Part shown: positions 1-8,955 of the stretch, one piece after another | How the letters are laid out: each line of letters opens with the position of its first letter | Numbering within the stretch: position 1 is the stretch's first letter | From: Phycisphaeraceae bacterium | GTDB taxonomy: Bacteria; Planctomycetota; Phycisphaerae; Phycisphaerales; UBA1924 | Length of the DNA: 64,000 nt | Assembly: GCA_019636795.1 (NCBI GenBank) | Contig: JAHBWW010000001.1 | Location: 496,001-560,000 of the forward strand | Direction of reading: 5' to 3' | Translations under genes and position numbers: made by a program | Notes under the pieces: model-generated | The model's input: the letters and a program-made list of their open reading frames with translations, nothing else | Told to the model about the DNA's origin: nothing | Database searches by the model: none

Positions 1-883
1 AAAGAATGGGGAGTTCCTGCTGCATTGCGAGTGGAACGCGGGAGACCAGTGCGGGGTCGATGCGTGAGATGACGACCTTGCCCAGTGCCATGGCCTCGAC
101 CGAGAGACCGCCGTACCAGCCGAGACGGAGTTGGTCGATGATGATGTCGGCCTGCGCGTACCGGAGCATGGCTTGATCGCGCGGGAGGCGCTCGATGAGA
201 TCAAACTCGACGCGTGAGCCGAGTGCGGCGATGGCGTCGATGACAGCGGATGTTCCTTTAACGGTGCGATCGGTGGGGGCGTGGGCGATTCGAAGCGGGC
301 GGTCGTAGGCCTTGGCAAAGACAGGGGTGATGGCGTGTGGGTCGATTGAGGCGTAGGGCATGAAGAGGGAATCGGGGACGAGGTCTGTGAGATCGGGGTT
401 GAGGCAGAAAACGCGCTCGCTCCAGCGTGCGATGTAGCGTGCGACGCCGGCGCGGCGTGTGCCGTCGTTGATTGAGCATGGACCCGACCCTGTTGCGCAG
501 ACGGCGCAACGTGCGGGGATGCGAACGTCGCAGCCTTGGCAGGTGGTGAAGATGCGCACGCCCGAGGCTTTGAGGAGCGGGAGGTCGATGCCGAAGCCGC
601 CCATGAGCGGGAGAAATGGTTGGGCGAAGTTGAGGTGAACGATGTCGTAGTCTCGTGCGGCGCGGAGGAGCATGGAGGTGCGGCCTGCGAGGCGGCGCAG
701 GCGAGAGCGGGAAGCTAGATCGAGGTCGATATCGACGTCGTAGTTGAATGGGCTGCGTGTGATGACGGCGACATCGGAATGCAGGCCCAAAGCGCGCTCG
801 GCGCGTGACAGGCCTGTGGGATGTCCTCCGACATCGGTTGGCCAGTGAAGGATGCGGAGAGGTGCGGCGCGTGAATCAGGCAT
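1..883 (-). CDS. Glycosyltransferase, GT4-like with Cys motif (C-terminus off window)
   Basis: The visible 294 codons run from an ATG at 883 to beyond base 1, so the C-terminus is missing. After an N-terminal strand (LRILHWPTDVGG) and a YDIVHLNFAQP segment there is a cysteine patch, CQGCDVR followed by C-x2-C-x6-C (about residues 115-140). The second Rossmann half has HAPTDRTVKGT and the C-terminal GT4-type acidic region GWYGGLSVEAMALGK, which normally binds the sugar nucleotide. It is a paralogue of the glycosyltransferase at 1760-2941, with the same Cys spacing and the same HAP..R..KGT motif. The ATG overlaps the end of the upstream epimerase gene by 8 nt, placing it last of the visible genes in the leftward unit. 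It probably adds a sugar to the surface polymer made by this cluster; donor and acceptor cannot be read from the sequence. Confidence 0.8.
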   Translation of the reverse strand, partial: MPDSRAAPLRILHWPTDVGGHPTGLSRAERALGLHSDVAVITRSPFNYDVDIDLDLASRSRLRRLAGRTSMLLRAARDYDIVHLNFAQPFLPLMGGFGIDLPLLKASGVRIFTTCQGCDVRIPARCAVCATGSGPCSINDGTRRAGVARYIARWSERVFCLNPDLTDLVPDSLFMPYASIDPHAITPVFAKAYDRPLRIAHAPTDRTVKGTSAVIDAIAALGSRVEFDLIERLPRDQAMLRYAQADIIIDQLRLGWYGGLSVEAMALGKVVISRIDPALVSRVPLAMQQELPIL

Positions 884-1763
884 GGAGTTCGAGCGTTGCA
901 TTGATGGCGTCGGCGAAGGGCGTGAAGCGAAGTGGGCAGATCGTGCGCATGAGTGTAATGTCGGCGATGTAGTCGGTGGCGCGAGGTGCGGGGGCGATCG
1001 TGAAGGTAGGCGAGAGGCCCAGGCGTGAAGCGATGGTTTGGGCCATGGTGCGAATGGAGGTCGGTTGGTCGCTGGCGAGGTTGACACGAAGCGGGGTGTC
1101 GTTGCGGCTGAGCATGTGCTGGGCGAGGTCGACGAGTGTGCGTGCGACGTCATCGACATAGGTGAGGCTGATGCGCAGGCCTTCGTGGTCTTCGGGGTGG
1201 AAAGGGTGCGGTTCGAGAGTGACGGGCTGGGATTGTTTGATGCGTGAGATGATGGTGGGGACCATCATGCGTTGTTGACCGGGGCCAAAGACTCCGAAGA
1301 GCCGCACGCAACAGGTTTTGAGTTCTGGGATTAGAGCGAGTGCTTCTTCAGCGTGGATTTTGCTCAGGGCGTAGGCGTTATCGCGACGGAAAGGCTGATC
1401 TTCGCGCATCGGCTCGAAGGTGTGCGCGTAGACGGTGCCGGTGGAGGCGTAGATGAATGCGCGGACACCAGAGCGTCGTGCGAGATCGGCTGCGCGGAGC
1501 GCGCCTACGACGTTGACAGCAAAGAGGTTGTCTGCATGAAGCGGAAAATCGCGGAAGTGGGGCGACTGGGCGAGGTAGAAGATAGTGTCGGTGCCATCCG
1601 GGAGGATGGGTTCGTCGCGTGCGATATCGCACAGTGCGAAGTTAGCGGGTGTGTGCTGGTCGGCGAGGCAGTCGATGCCGAACGAGGGAAGGTGGCGGGC
1701 AGCAAGTTCGCGAGAGAGTGAGCGGCCGATGAACCCGGTAGAACCGATAATGACTGCGTTCAT
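876..1763 (-). CDS. NAD-dependent epimerase/dehydratase (extended SDR)
   Basis: A 295-aa extended short-chain dehydrogenase. The N-terminus MNAVIIGSTGFIGRSL is the Rossmann GxxGxxG nucleotide-binding motif. YASTGTVY supplies the catalytic Ser/Thr strand and YALSKIHAEE the Tyr-x3-Lys pair, so the catalytic core looks intact. Such enzymes epimerise, dehydrate or reduce sugar nucleotides in the cytoplasm. The start at 1763 is chosen because its ATGA overlaps the stop of the upstream glycosyltransferase, and because any upstream extension gives Arg/Pro-rich sequence unlike the family. It lies between two glycosyltransferases and probably provides an activated sugar for them. The exact reaction is unknown. 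Confidence 0.85.
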   Translation of the reverse strand: MNAVIIGSTGFIGRSLSRELAARHLPSFGIDCLADQHTPANFALCDIARDEPILPDGTDTIFYLAQSPHFRDFPLHADNLFAVNVVGALRAADLARRSGVRAFIYASTGTVYAHTFEPMREDQPFRRDNAYALSKIHAEEALALIPELKTCCVRLFGVFGPGQQRMMVPTIISRIKQSQPVTLEPHPFHPEDHEGLRISLTYVDDVARTLVDLAQHMLSRNDTPLRVNLASDQPTSIRTMAQTIASRLGLSPTFTIAPAPRATDYIADITLMRTICPLRFTPFADAINATLELHA

Positions 1764-2941
1764 GGGAGTGAGGCTCCGGTATGAGAGAGTGCGAGTGCGA
1801 GACGTTGCGAGCAGGCGGAGAGACTGTAGTAGGTCTCGATATAGGTTCGGCCGAGGCTGCCGAGTTGTGGGAGAAGTTCGCGTTCGAGGCATAGGCGTTC
1901 GATTTCTCGTTCGATTGTTTCGGGGCGGATGTTGATGATGGGGCAGGCGTCGGGGGCGAGGAGATCGCGCTGTGGATTGCGGATGAAGCAGAGGACAGGT
2001 TTGGCCAGGGCCATGGCTTCGAGGGCGAAGTAGCCGTGAAATCCGATGAGGCACTGATCGAAAATGACGTCGGCGTTGCGGTATTGAGCGAGGGCCTGGT
2101 CGTGTGTGAGGTTTTCGACGAGTTGGAGTTCGACGGAGAGGCCTCGTGTGCGGAGGTTTTCGACTGCTGCGATGAGGTGATCGGTGCCCTTGAAGTGTCG
2201 ATGATTGGGGGCGTGGAGAATGCGCAAGGGGCGTTCGGGATTGGCGTCGGGAATTGCTGGGGCGTAACGCGGATCGTTGAGATCGATTGGCCAATAGAAG
2301 AGGGTGTTGTTGCTGCCGGGGGTGTAGTGAGTCATGTCGCCGATGGAGAAGCGGGCGGTTGCGGCGTGTGCGATGCGGCGCTGGTTGATTGCGGCGCGGG
2401 TGTCGTCACAGATGCAGTACTTGCCGGGGTGAGGGCAGGCCTCGCAGCAGTTTGGCGAGCCGAGGGCGAGTGTTGCGTTGCGCGTGCGCACGTCGGCGCC
2501 ATAGGCCCAGAAAAATAGTTGCTTGCGTGAGATGCGGTAGAGGAGGAGTTCGACGGGGTTGAACTCGCGCGCGCGAAAGAGGGGGAGGAGGCCGCGATCA
2601 CAGAAGAAATGGAGGCGGTCGCAACTGAGGCAGGCGAGGATGAGGTTGAGGAAGGGCGAGAGCGGGCCCAAGAAGTGGGTGTAGCGCGCGTTCGAGAGGT
2701 TGCGGTCGAAGCGCTGTTCGAGGCGATTGACTTCGAAAGCCCAAGTCTGGACGGTGAATCCGATCGAGCGTTCGGCGTCGGCCAGGAGGGGGATGGTGGG
2801 AATTGGTTGAGTGATCCAGAGGCTGCGAGAGGGGCGTGTTGAGCGACGCGTGATGTGGCGAAATAGTGCAGCGAGAAGTGCGAGAGGAACTGCGAAGAGC
2901 AGGCCCAGAACAATGAGCATGTGGCGGATGGCCGATGTCAT
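1760..2941 (-). CDS. Membrane-anchored glycosyltransferase with CxxCx6C motif
   Basis: A 393-aa protein. Residues about 8-27 (MLIVLGLLFAVPLALLAALF) form one N-terminal membrane segment, so it is probably anchored on the inner face of the membrane. A YGADVR stretch is followed by a cysteine cluster (NCCEACPHPGKYCIC) with C-x2-C-x6-C-x-C spacing. The second half has the GT4 features LHAPNHRHFKGT and GYFALEAMALAKPV. The Cys cluster matches in spacing that of the paralogue at 1-883 and may bind zinc; that is inference. The stop overlaps the epimerase start (ATGA), and only 11 nt separate it from the upstream methyltransferase. Expected role: glycosyl transfer in surface polymer assembly. Confidence 0.83.
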   Translation of the reverse strand: MTSAIRHMLIVLGLLFAVPLALLAALFRHITRRSTRPSRSLWITQPIPTIPLLADAERSIGFTVQTWAFEVNRLEQRFDRNLSNARYTHFLGPLSPFLNLILACLSCDRLHFFCDRGLLPLFRAREFNPVELLLYRISRKQLFFWAYGADVRTRNATLALGSPNCCEACPHPGKYCICDDTRAAINQRRIAHAATARFSIGDMTHYTPGSNNTLFYWPIDLNDPRYAPAIPDANPERPLRILHAPNHRHFKGTDHLIAAVENLRTRGLSVELQLVENLTHDQALAQYRNADVIFDQCLIGFHGYFALEAMALAKPVLCFIRNPQRDLLAPDACPIINIRPETIEREIERLCLERELLPQLGSLGRTYIETYYSLSACSQRLALALSHTGASLP

Positions 2942-2952
2942 CTGGGTGTGAT

Positions 2953-4077
2953 TCAGAGGGGCTTGCGAAGGAGGACGGAGATGCCATTGGGGTTTGCGTC
3001 GTTGAATGAGTATTGGGTGACTCCGAGGTCGGCGAGCCACGATCGGACTTCGTCGTCGGTGTGCTGCCAGGCGTCGTGTGGGTGATACCAGTCGAAGTTG
3101 ACCATGTTGTTGGTCTCCCAGTCGAAGGCGTCGTTCCAGAAGCACTTGAGGAAGTTGTAGTAGAGGAGACGTTGGACGTTGTGAGTTCCGGGGGGGATGC
3201 CGAGGAGCGGAATGCCTTTTTCGAGAGTGATGGTTGCGTCGAGTTTGCTCAGTTCGCGTCCGAGTTCGGTGATTCCTTCGCAGGCTTCGTAGCAGGCTTC
3301 GGGCTCGAGTGGAGAGAGGTGTGTGCGGAGGTGAGCATCGCAGAATCGACGTGCGGCGCCCATTTGCCGGTAGACGTAAAAGAAGAACTGGCCTCCGGGC
3401 TTTACTTTTTTATAGACAGCTTCAACGGCGTTGCGTGTGTTTGGGGTGTGGTGAAGGACGCCATCGGCGATGGCGAAGTCGAAGACGTTGTCTTCGCAGG
3501 GTATGGCCATGAGGTCGGCCTGGAGGATGTGGGTGTTGGGGAGGCTGCCGACGTTGTGATATGTTGTGACGGCGGCTTCGGAGATATCGACGGAGACGAC
3601 CGAGCCGGGGCAGTGTTGAGCCATGAACTGCGTGTTGAAGCCGGAACCGGGTCCGATTTCGAGGATGCGGTCGAAAGCGCGGTAGAAGGCGGGGAGTTGG
3701 TCGGCGGATTGCAGGCCGAATTTCTTGACGAACCAGCCGCTGAGGAATTGCTGGTGCTGTTGCTCGAAGCCGTAGTTTTTGAAGCGTCGCCATTTGTCGG
3801 AAAAGGTGACGTTGGTGGCGGCCTGGGTAGAGAGAGGAGCGGGGGCGGATTCATCGGGGAAGCGATCGGCGAGGTTGTGGCGTGCGATGAAGTCGGCGTG
3901 ATGATCGCGGACAGCACCGAAGAGGAGGCGCGGGACGCCATCGATGATCGGGTACCAGTGCTGGCCGGCGGAGAGAATGCCTTCGGTGATTTCGTCACCG
4001 TGCGTGGCGAGGATCTGGAGTTCGAGGCGCTTGCCGGTTTGCGGGTCGCGCAAGAAGTCGAGGGTGCTGCGTTTCAT
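2953..4077 (-). CDS. SAM-dependent methyltransferase with Trm112-like N-terminal domain
   Basis: A 374-aa protein. Residues 1-55 resemble a Trm112-like module (LDFLRDPQTGKRLEL ... WYPIIDGVPRLLF), which is often fused to methyltransferases of surface polysaccharide loci. The class I methyltransferase domain begins near residue 150 with ILEIGPGSGFN (motif I), followed by VVSVDIS (acidic motif II) and DFAIADGVLHH (motif IV). It would transfer a methyl group from SAM, probably to a sugar or lipid-linked glycan; the substrate is unknown. The ATG at 4077 overlaps the TGA of the upstream 695-aa glycosyltransferase by 4 nt, which fixes the start and indicates translational coupling. Confidence 0.85.
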   Translation of the reverse strand: MKRSTLDFLRDPQTGKRLELQILATHGDEITEGILSAGQHWYPIIDGVPRLLFGAVRDHHADFIARHNLADRFPDESAPAPLSTQAATNVTFSDKWRRFKNYGFEQQHQQFLSGWFVKKFGLQSADQLPAFYRAFDRILEIGPGSGFNTQFMAQHCPGSVVSVDISEAAVTTYHNVGSLPNTHILQADLMAIPCEDNVFDFAIADGVLHHTPNTRNAVEAVYKKVKPGGQFFFYVYRQMGAARRFCDAHLRTHLSPLEPEACYEACEGITELGRELSKLDATITLEKGIPLLGIPPGTHNVQRLLYYNFLKCFWNDAFDWETNNMVNFDWYHPHDAWQHTDDEVRSWLADLGVTQYSFNDANPNGISVLLRKPL

Positions 4078-6161
4078 CGGCGTTCCATTTGTTTTTGTGG
4101 CGTTCGGATTTTGGTGTTGGGATGAGTGGAGATGAGGTCCATGAAGAGGGTTGCGTGGCGTTCGACGACATGGCCATGCCAGTAGTTGCGGCGCATCCAG
4201 GCGTGCAGGGTTGCGCGCATGTGTGCAGCGTCGCACATAAGAGCGTCGCGGAGAGCGGCGGCGCAGGAGTCGATGTCGTGGGCTTCAAAATACGGTGGGG
4301 GCTCCATGCACCAGTCGGACTTGGCGTGGTCGAGGTGAGTGACGAGCGGGGTACCGACAGCCAGTGCGGTGGGGCCGATGCCGCCGAAGACACCGTAGCG
4401 AAATTGATCGACCAGAACGCGTGCGCCGCGAGTGACACGGATGAGGTTGTGGATGTTGAGAGGCTCGATCATGACGACGCGATGTTCGATGCCGAGGCTG
4501 CGCATGAGCTCGCGCGAACGATCGAGATCTGCACCCCACGAGGGCGTGACGAGTTGAACATCAGGAAAGTCTGGGGCGATGCGTGCGAAGGCTTCGAGGA
4601 GAATATGAGTGCCTTTGACGTCAAAGTCGTGCCGTGCCGGAGAGAAGACATAGGGCGGGCAGACGCCGGGCGGGAGGATGCCGGCGTCGGCGATGGACAT
4701 GTCGTAGTACTTGCGGTCGATGAGGTGAGGAATCGGAATGACACGGGGAATTTCGAGTCGCTGAGCAGCGGCGATGCAATCGGGATTGGTGATGATGGTG
4801 GCGTCGGCGCGCGCGTAGGCGAGCGCGGTGAGGCGGGCGGTTGCGTTGTCAGCGAATGGGATGTCGCGAATGGTGCCGTGCTCGTAGGCAACGAACGGGC
4901 TTGAACCGGTGAGCATGGTCAGAATGGGGTCGGTGGCGTAGGCCTCGACGAGGTCGTAGTGATCGAAAAGATGCTTCCAGAGCGGGAGAACGCTGCGATA
5001 GGGGAGCATGTCGATGAGTTGAAGTTGGTCCTTGCGGGTCGGGAAGCGGCGTGCGAAGTCGGCAATGAGTTCGCTGGTGCGGGCATTGAAACCGGCTTCA
5101 AACTCAGGTGTATCGAGTGCTGCCAGTTCGATGCCTGCGAGGACGCGAAGGGCCAAACGCTGGATGAAATCGCGGCGGCGGAGGCGTGCGAGTTGCCGCT
5201 GGTGCTGGCGCGCGGCGTCGGAGGGGGCGGGAGCGATGCGGTCGGCCCACGATGACAACTTCAGCGCCAGGTGCTGTGCGATATAGAGCGCGGGACGAAT
5301 GAGGAGCGCGAACGGCAGACACACAAGCAGGACGACGAAGGCAACCAGGAAGAACGGTGATTTTGTGGTCTGCACAGCGATGGCGGCGAGCGGTCCTATC
5401 GGCCATGGGAAACGGCTGGCCTTCGAACAGAAGCGGGATTCGAGCCGATCGAGGCGGGCGTGGAGTGCACCGGCCTTGGCGCTGACGCGCTGGCGCAGGG
5501 TCTGACCTCGGCGAGCAGAGTAACTCAGCGTGCGGCTGGGCAAACGCAATGCCCAGCACAGGCTATTTCGAGCAGCGAGCATGGCTCGGCCTGGCAAACT
5601 CGCAACAGTGGCGAGGACAGTGTGAAACAAGGTCTGAGTGCCATGTGCAACGGGTTTGATGACGCGGAGGTGCTTGTACAGGCGCGTTGTGCGCATCGCG
5701 ATGAGATAGCGCTGTACGGCAAGGATGCGCCAGATGAGGCCGGCGCGTCTGGTGCGGCCTTCGAGGGCTGCGAGAAGATACGCAACGGCCCAGAGACGAG
5801 GACCCTGCGCGAACCATCGTGGTCGTGTGAACCCTTGGAGATTGACCTCGCGCCAGTTGGGCGCGAAGTGATCGGAGACCATGCCGGTGAAGTCGGCGTC
5901 TTCCCATTCAGGGCAACCCATGATGTGGTAGTAGTCGTAGCAGAGCGCGTGACATTCGAATCCTGCTTCGACGAGGACTTTCGCGTTGTTGTAGCCATTG
6001 TTGGCGATGTTGCCAACGTGAAGGATCCGTGGGCGTCGGCCATGGCGGGCGGTGAAGTCCGCGATCCATGCGTGCCAGTCGGTATGTGAGGAAGGCGCGA
6101 CTTGGCCAGTCTGTGGCTTTGGTTCGATCATGACTGGAGATGGAGCCTCGGCGATGGTCAT
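4074..6161 (-). CDS. Large glycosyltransferase with central membrane-associated insert
   Basis: A 695-aa protein, nearly twice the usual GT4 length. Residues about 30-120 form a Rossmann-like half (RPRILHVGNIANNGYNN). Residues about 140-350 are a basic insert that includes one strong hydrophobic segment (FFLVAFVVLLVCLPFALLI). From about 400 the second half carries YEHGTIRD, NPDCIAA, FSPARHDFDVKGTHILL and the C-terminal GGIGPTALAVGTP region, as in nucleotide-sugar-dependent GT4 enzymes. The start at 6161 is chosen because its ATGA overlaps the stop of the deacetylase-like gene; a few in-frame codons upstream are possible. It sits mid-operon among glycan genes. The insert may tether the enzyme to the membrane or separate its two lobes; its function is not known. 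Confidence 0.8.
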   Translation of the reverse strand: MTIAEAPSPVMIEPKPQTGQVAPSSHTDWHAWIADFTARHGRRPRILHVGNIANNGYNNAKVLVEAGFECHALCYDYYHIMGCPEWEDADFTGMVSDHFAPNWREVNLQGFTRPRWFAQGPRLWAVAYLLAALEGRTRRAGLIWRILAVQRYLIAMRTTRLYKHLRVIKPVAHGTQTLFHTVLATVASLPGRAMLAARNSLCWALRLPSRTLSYSARRGQTLRQRVSAKAGALHARLDRLESRFCSKASRFPWPIGPLAAIAVQTTKSPFFLVAFVVLLVCLPFALLIRPALYIAQHLALKLSSWADRIAPAPSDAARQHQRQLARLRRRDFIQRLALRVLAGIELAALDTPEFEAGFNARTSELIADFARRFPTRKDQLQLIDMLPYRSVLPLWKHLFDHYDLVEAYATDPILTMLTGSSPFVAYEHGTIRDIPFADNATARLTALAYARADATIITNPDCIAAAQRLEIPRVIPIPHLIDRKYYDMSIADAGILPPGVCPPYVFSPARHDFDVKGTHILLEAFARIAPDFPDVQLVTPSWGADLDRSRELMRSLGIEHRVVMIEPLNIHNLIRVTRGARVLVDQFRYGVFGGIGPTALAVGTPLVTHLDHAKSDWCMEPPPYFEAHDIDSCAAALRDALMCDAAHMRATLHAWMRRNYWHGHVVERHATLFMDLISTHPNTKIRTPQKQMERR

Positions 6162-7327
6162 GCTCGGAAGTACTCCGGATGCAGGACGACGACGCATCGC
6201 GATCGATCAGGCATGTCGGCGATGACGGATGGAAGATCCGCAAGGGCGAGGCGGTCTCGGAAGTAGGCATCGCGACCGAACCGCCCCCCAGCGACCCAAT
6301 GCTCCTGCCCGACGACCCAAAGTTGCAGATCGACCGACCAATCACAGCATGGATTGCTGGTGAGGTAAGTGCGCATCCATTGGGGGTCGCGAATGTTGGC
6401 GTGTGCGAGGTCGGCCGCGAAAAGCGAGGCGGCCTGAGAGTCGACGATGCGCCGTGGAGACGCAAAGGTACCTTCATAAGAAAGGCCGAGGGCGGCTTCA
6501 GAAAGGGTTCCAAGGGGGAGCCTGCGACGAATTGGATCGGACTGGTCCCAGAGTATTCGTCCAGAAAAGACTTCAGAGTTTTCGGCGACGTAGACGGGTG
6601 CGCTGTTGTGCCCGACGGTGCCTTTGATCTGCGCGCCGAGTTCGCGAAGCCATGTGATTTCCTGCGCCATGGCGTGTGGGCCATCGACACCAAGCAGGTT
6701 GTGTGCGCCAAGTGCGTCGTTGTGCAGCCCGATTTCTGCTCCGGCAACGATGAGTGCTTCGACCCACCGCGGGAGTTCGCGATGCCGGACAAAGAGGGTG
6801 CCGAACATGCGGCCGTAGTAGATGGCGGTGTGAAGCAGGTAGAACGAGCCGCAGATGCCACGGCTTGCGAGAAAGCGGGCCATGCGAATGGCGGTAACAG
6901 GGTCGGCGTCGATGTCATGGCGCAGGCTGACGCGCACGCCGGAGGATTCTCCGCTCATGAGTTCGCAGCAGGGGACGAGCGTGACTCTCGAGTTGGATTC
7001 GAGTTGGGTGACCAGTTGCTGATAGTGATGGAACGGGTTTGCGAAGGGGAGATAGTTGGCCTGGACCTGTTGGAAGTAAGGCCCGAGGTCGAGTTCCTGC
7101 ACGGCGGTGGGGATGGTGCGCCGGCCATCGAAATCGCTTGTGCCCGTGAGGCCGGCGCGCTGGGCAGCAGCGTAGAGAGCAGCGAGGTCCTTGCGTGCGT
7201 GTTCAAGGTCTTCTCGCAGTCGGATTGCACGATCACGCTCGATGACGAGTTGTCGTTGGAGTTCGGCCTGCTGCTTTCGGGGGGGCACATGTGCAGCCTC
7301 GGGAGCGTTGCGCGTAGGGGGCTTCAT
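6158..7327 (-). CDS. Polysaccharide deacetylase-like protein (CE4-type fold)
   Basis: A 389-aa protein. Residues about 20-55 look coiled-coil (Glu/Arg/Leu-rich heptads). The catalytic-type domain has VSLRHDIDADP, the likely metal-binding Asp/His motif of this divergent CE4 branch, then IGLHNDALG and GTVGHNSAPVY. The same three landmarks occur in the N-terminal half of the protein at 10062-12077, making them paralogues on opposite strands. Members of this branch are found in O-antigen and capsule loci and are presumed to remove acyl groups from sugars. No signal peptide is visible, so it probably acts in the cytoplasm. Both ends overlap neighbours by 4 nt (ATGA). Confidence 0.75.
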   Translation of the reverse strand: MKPPTRNAPEAAHVPPRKQQAELQRQLVIERDRAIRLREDLEHARKDLAALYAAAQRAGLTGTSDFDGRRTIPTAVQELDLGPYFQQVQANYLPFANPFHHYQQLVTQLESNSRVTLVPCCELMSGESSGVRVSLRHDIDADPVTAIRMARFLASRGICGSFYLLHTAIYYGRMFGTLFVRHRELPRWVEALIVAGAEIGLHNDALGAHNLLGVDGPHAMAQEITWLRELGAQIKGTVGHNSAPVYVAENSEVFSGRILWDQSDPIRRRLPLGTLSEAALGLSYEGTFASPRRIVDSQAASLFAADLAHANIRDPQWMRTYLTSNPCCDWSVDLQLWVVGQEHWVAGGRFGRDAYFRDRLALADLPSVIADMPDRSRCVVVLHPEYFRA

Positions 7328-8808
7328 GCGGTGCTCCTGTCGGGCACGCGCGCGATGAGCAGCGTTTCGTGCGGGATGTCGGTGCGACCGGTCGGGCGAG
7401 GTGCGATGGAGATGTGAGTGCAGCCTCGGCGTTCGAGATGTTCGCGCAGGCGGCTTGGGCTGAGGTCGGCGTAGTAGCAGCCGTGCTCGCTCGACCAGAG
7501 GAAACGGTGGTCGGTGAGTTCAGGGAACCAGCCTCGATAACAGGTGACATAGATCCAGCGTCGTGAAGCCGCGATCATGGCGTCGAGGTAGCGTTCGGGG
7601 TCGTAGGCGTTGTCGATGGTGCCGCTCGACATGACGAGGTCGGCAGCTTGTGCTGGCGGGTTTGCAATGAAATCGAGGGCGAGGTATTGGTGTTTCGGAT
7701 TGGTGCGATGCTGGCGTGCCCAGGCAATGCTGCTTTCTGCCAGATCGACGCCGATATAGGTGCGGTCGGCCAGTTCGCTCGAGTAGCCGACGCCCACGCC
7801 ACAACCAAAGTCCATGACAGAGTTGATGCGTTCGGTGGAGTCATGGCTGCGGATCCATGAAATGGCGTCGTCGTGCATGCGTCGGCGACCTTCGTACATC
7901 CATTCGTACCAAGCGAGATCGGCAGCGCGTTCGCGCCAGCAAGCACCAAAGGCTGGAGGCTTCCAGAGCGTGGCGTTGTCGGTCCAATAGTTGAGGCGGC
8001 GCATGGTTGGGCCTGCGATGGTCTCGAAGTCGCGGCGTTGTGCGCCGTTCCATTGTGTCCAGTCGGGGAAGGTCGGCGCCTCGTCGCAGCGATCCTTGAG
8101 CGAGTTGATGCGAGCATCGAGCATGGAAGCGACATTGGCGCGATCGAGGCCTTGGAGTTCGAGGAAGTCCGCGACGTGAAGGAGGTCGTCGGGGCCGGCG
8201 CGGGTGTAATCGAGCTGGATCCATGAGCCTTCGGGCAGTCGCGCGAGTTGATCGAGATAAAGATCGTAAATGCGGGCCCAGTAGTAAGCGCACATTTCGA
8301 ACCGGGTTGCGCTCGGCCAGCGTTCGTATAGAGGCTCGCCGGGCAGAGGTCGGGGCCGGGCGAAGTCCGAGGAATCAAGGTGGACAAGCAAATTCGCGGC
8401 ATTGCGGCGGGCAATCACGGAGAGTTCACCGGGGTCGTTGGCTTCGCGGTACACCGTGCCGAAGAGGCGATCGTGCCAGTCGATAAGGGAGCGGACGACA
8501 TCGCGGCCGTCGCGCGTCAGGAGGACGAAGCGTGCGTCGCAAAGTTCGTGAAGGAGGCCGACGAAGGGGGCGTACGTGACGTTCTTTTCGCCATAGATTC
8601 GGTTGCCGGCGCTTTTGACGCGTGGCAGAACAGACTGCTCGAGGATGGTTTTGGGTTCTGCAAGTCTTCCTTCGAGGGCAAGGCGGGACTCGACATTGAG
8701 ATTCGGAACCGGCTCGACCGCGCAAGAGCCATTGGAGGCTTGATCGAGAATGCGCGCAAGTGAAGTTGAACCTGCCCGGGCACTGGACAGGACGAAGAAC
8801 GGTCGCAT
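7324..8808 (-). CDS. Sulfotransferase-methyltransferase fusion protein
   Basis: A 494-aa two-domain protein. The N-terminal half is a sulfotransferase: LSSARAGSTSLARIL near residue 8 is the 5'-phosphosulfate loop that binds PAPS, and LLTRDGRDVVRSLIDW is the 3'-phosphate-binding segment. The C-terminal half, from about residue 330, is a class I methyltransferase with VMDFGCGVGVGYS (motif I) and YIGVDLAESSIAWA (motif II). One chain could therefore sulfate and methylate the same glycan. The start at 8808 is chosen because the sulfotransferase core begins right after it; an upstream extension to about 9186 is Arg-rich, overlaps the divergent gene and looks non-coding. It is the first gene of the leftward unit. 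Confidence 0.82.
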   Translation of the reverse strand: MRPFFVLSSARAGSTSLARILDQASNGSCAVEPVPNLNVESRLALEGRLAEPKTILEQSVLPRVKSAGNRIYGEKNVTYAPFVGLLHELCDARFVLLTRDGRDVVRSLIDWHDRLFGTVYREANDPGELSVIARRNAANLLVHLDSSDFARPRPLPGEPLYERWPSATRFEMCAYYWARIYDLYLDQLARLPEGSWIQLDYTRAGPDDLLHVADFLELQGLDRANVASMLDARINSLKDRCDEAPTFPDWTQWNGAQRRDFETIAGPTMRRLNYWTDNATLWKPPAFGACWRERAADLAWYEWMYEGRRRMHDDAISWIRSHDSTERINSVMDFGCGVGVGYSSELADRTYIGVDLAESSIAWARQHRTNPKHQYLALDFIANPPAQAADLVMSSGTIDNAYDPERYLDAMIAASRRWIYVTCYRGWFPELTDHRFLWSSEHGCYYADLSPSRLREHLERRGCTHISIAPRPTGRTDIPHETLLIARVPDRSTA

Positions 8809-8921
8809 GATCGGTAAGGATAGGGGCTTGAGGTGCTGGAAACCGACTGAAACACAGGGTTTGTGTGCGCCGGGCGCGATGGCGGGAAAGGCCCGGTGAT
8901 AGAGTGCGGGCCAGAGCGACC

Positions 8922-8927
8922 TATACT
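8922..8927 (+). promoter_or_regulatory. Probable -10 element (TATACT) of rightward glycan operon
   Basis: In the 147-bp divergent gap between the two glycan units, TATACT lies 29 bases before the ATG at 8956. A GAGGAGAAGG Shine-Dalgarno stands just before that ATG. No convincing -35 hexamer is seen 16-18 bases upstream, so the promoter may need an activator. Confidence 0.4.
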
Positions 8928-8955
8928 CGACCTCGCGACAGAATGAGGAGAAGGT

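Noticed and set aside
3013-4125. Long rightward reading frame opposite the Trm112-type methyltransferase
   Set aside because: Val/Glu/Gly-biased composition without domains; it is antisense to a gene with clear methyltransferase motifs.
6140-7417. 425-codon rightward frame opposite the deacetylase-like gene
   Set aside because: The opposite strand has CE4-type motifs and ATGA junctions on both sides; this frame has neither motif nor ribosome-binding site.
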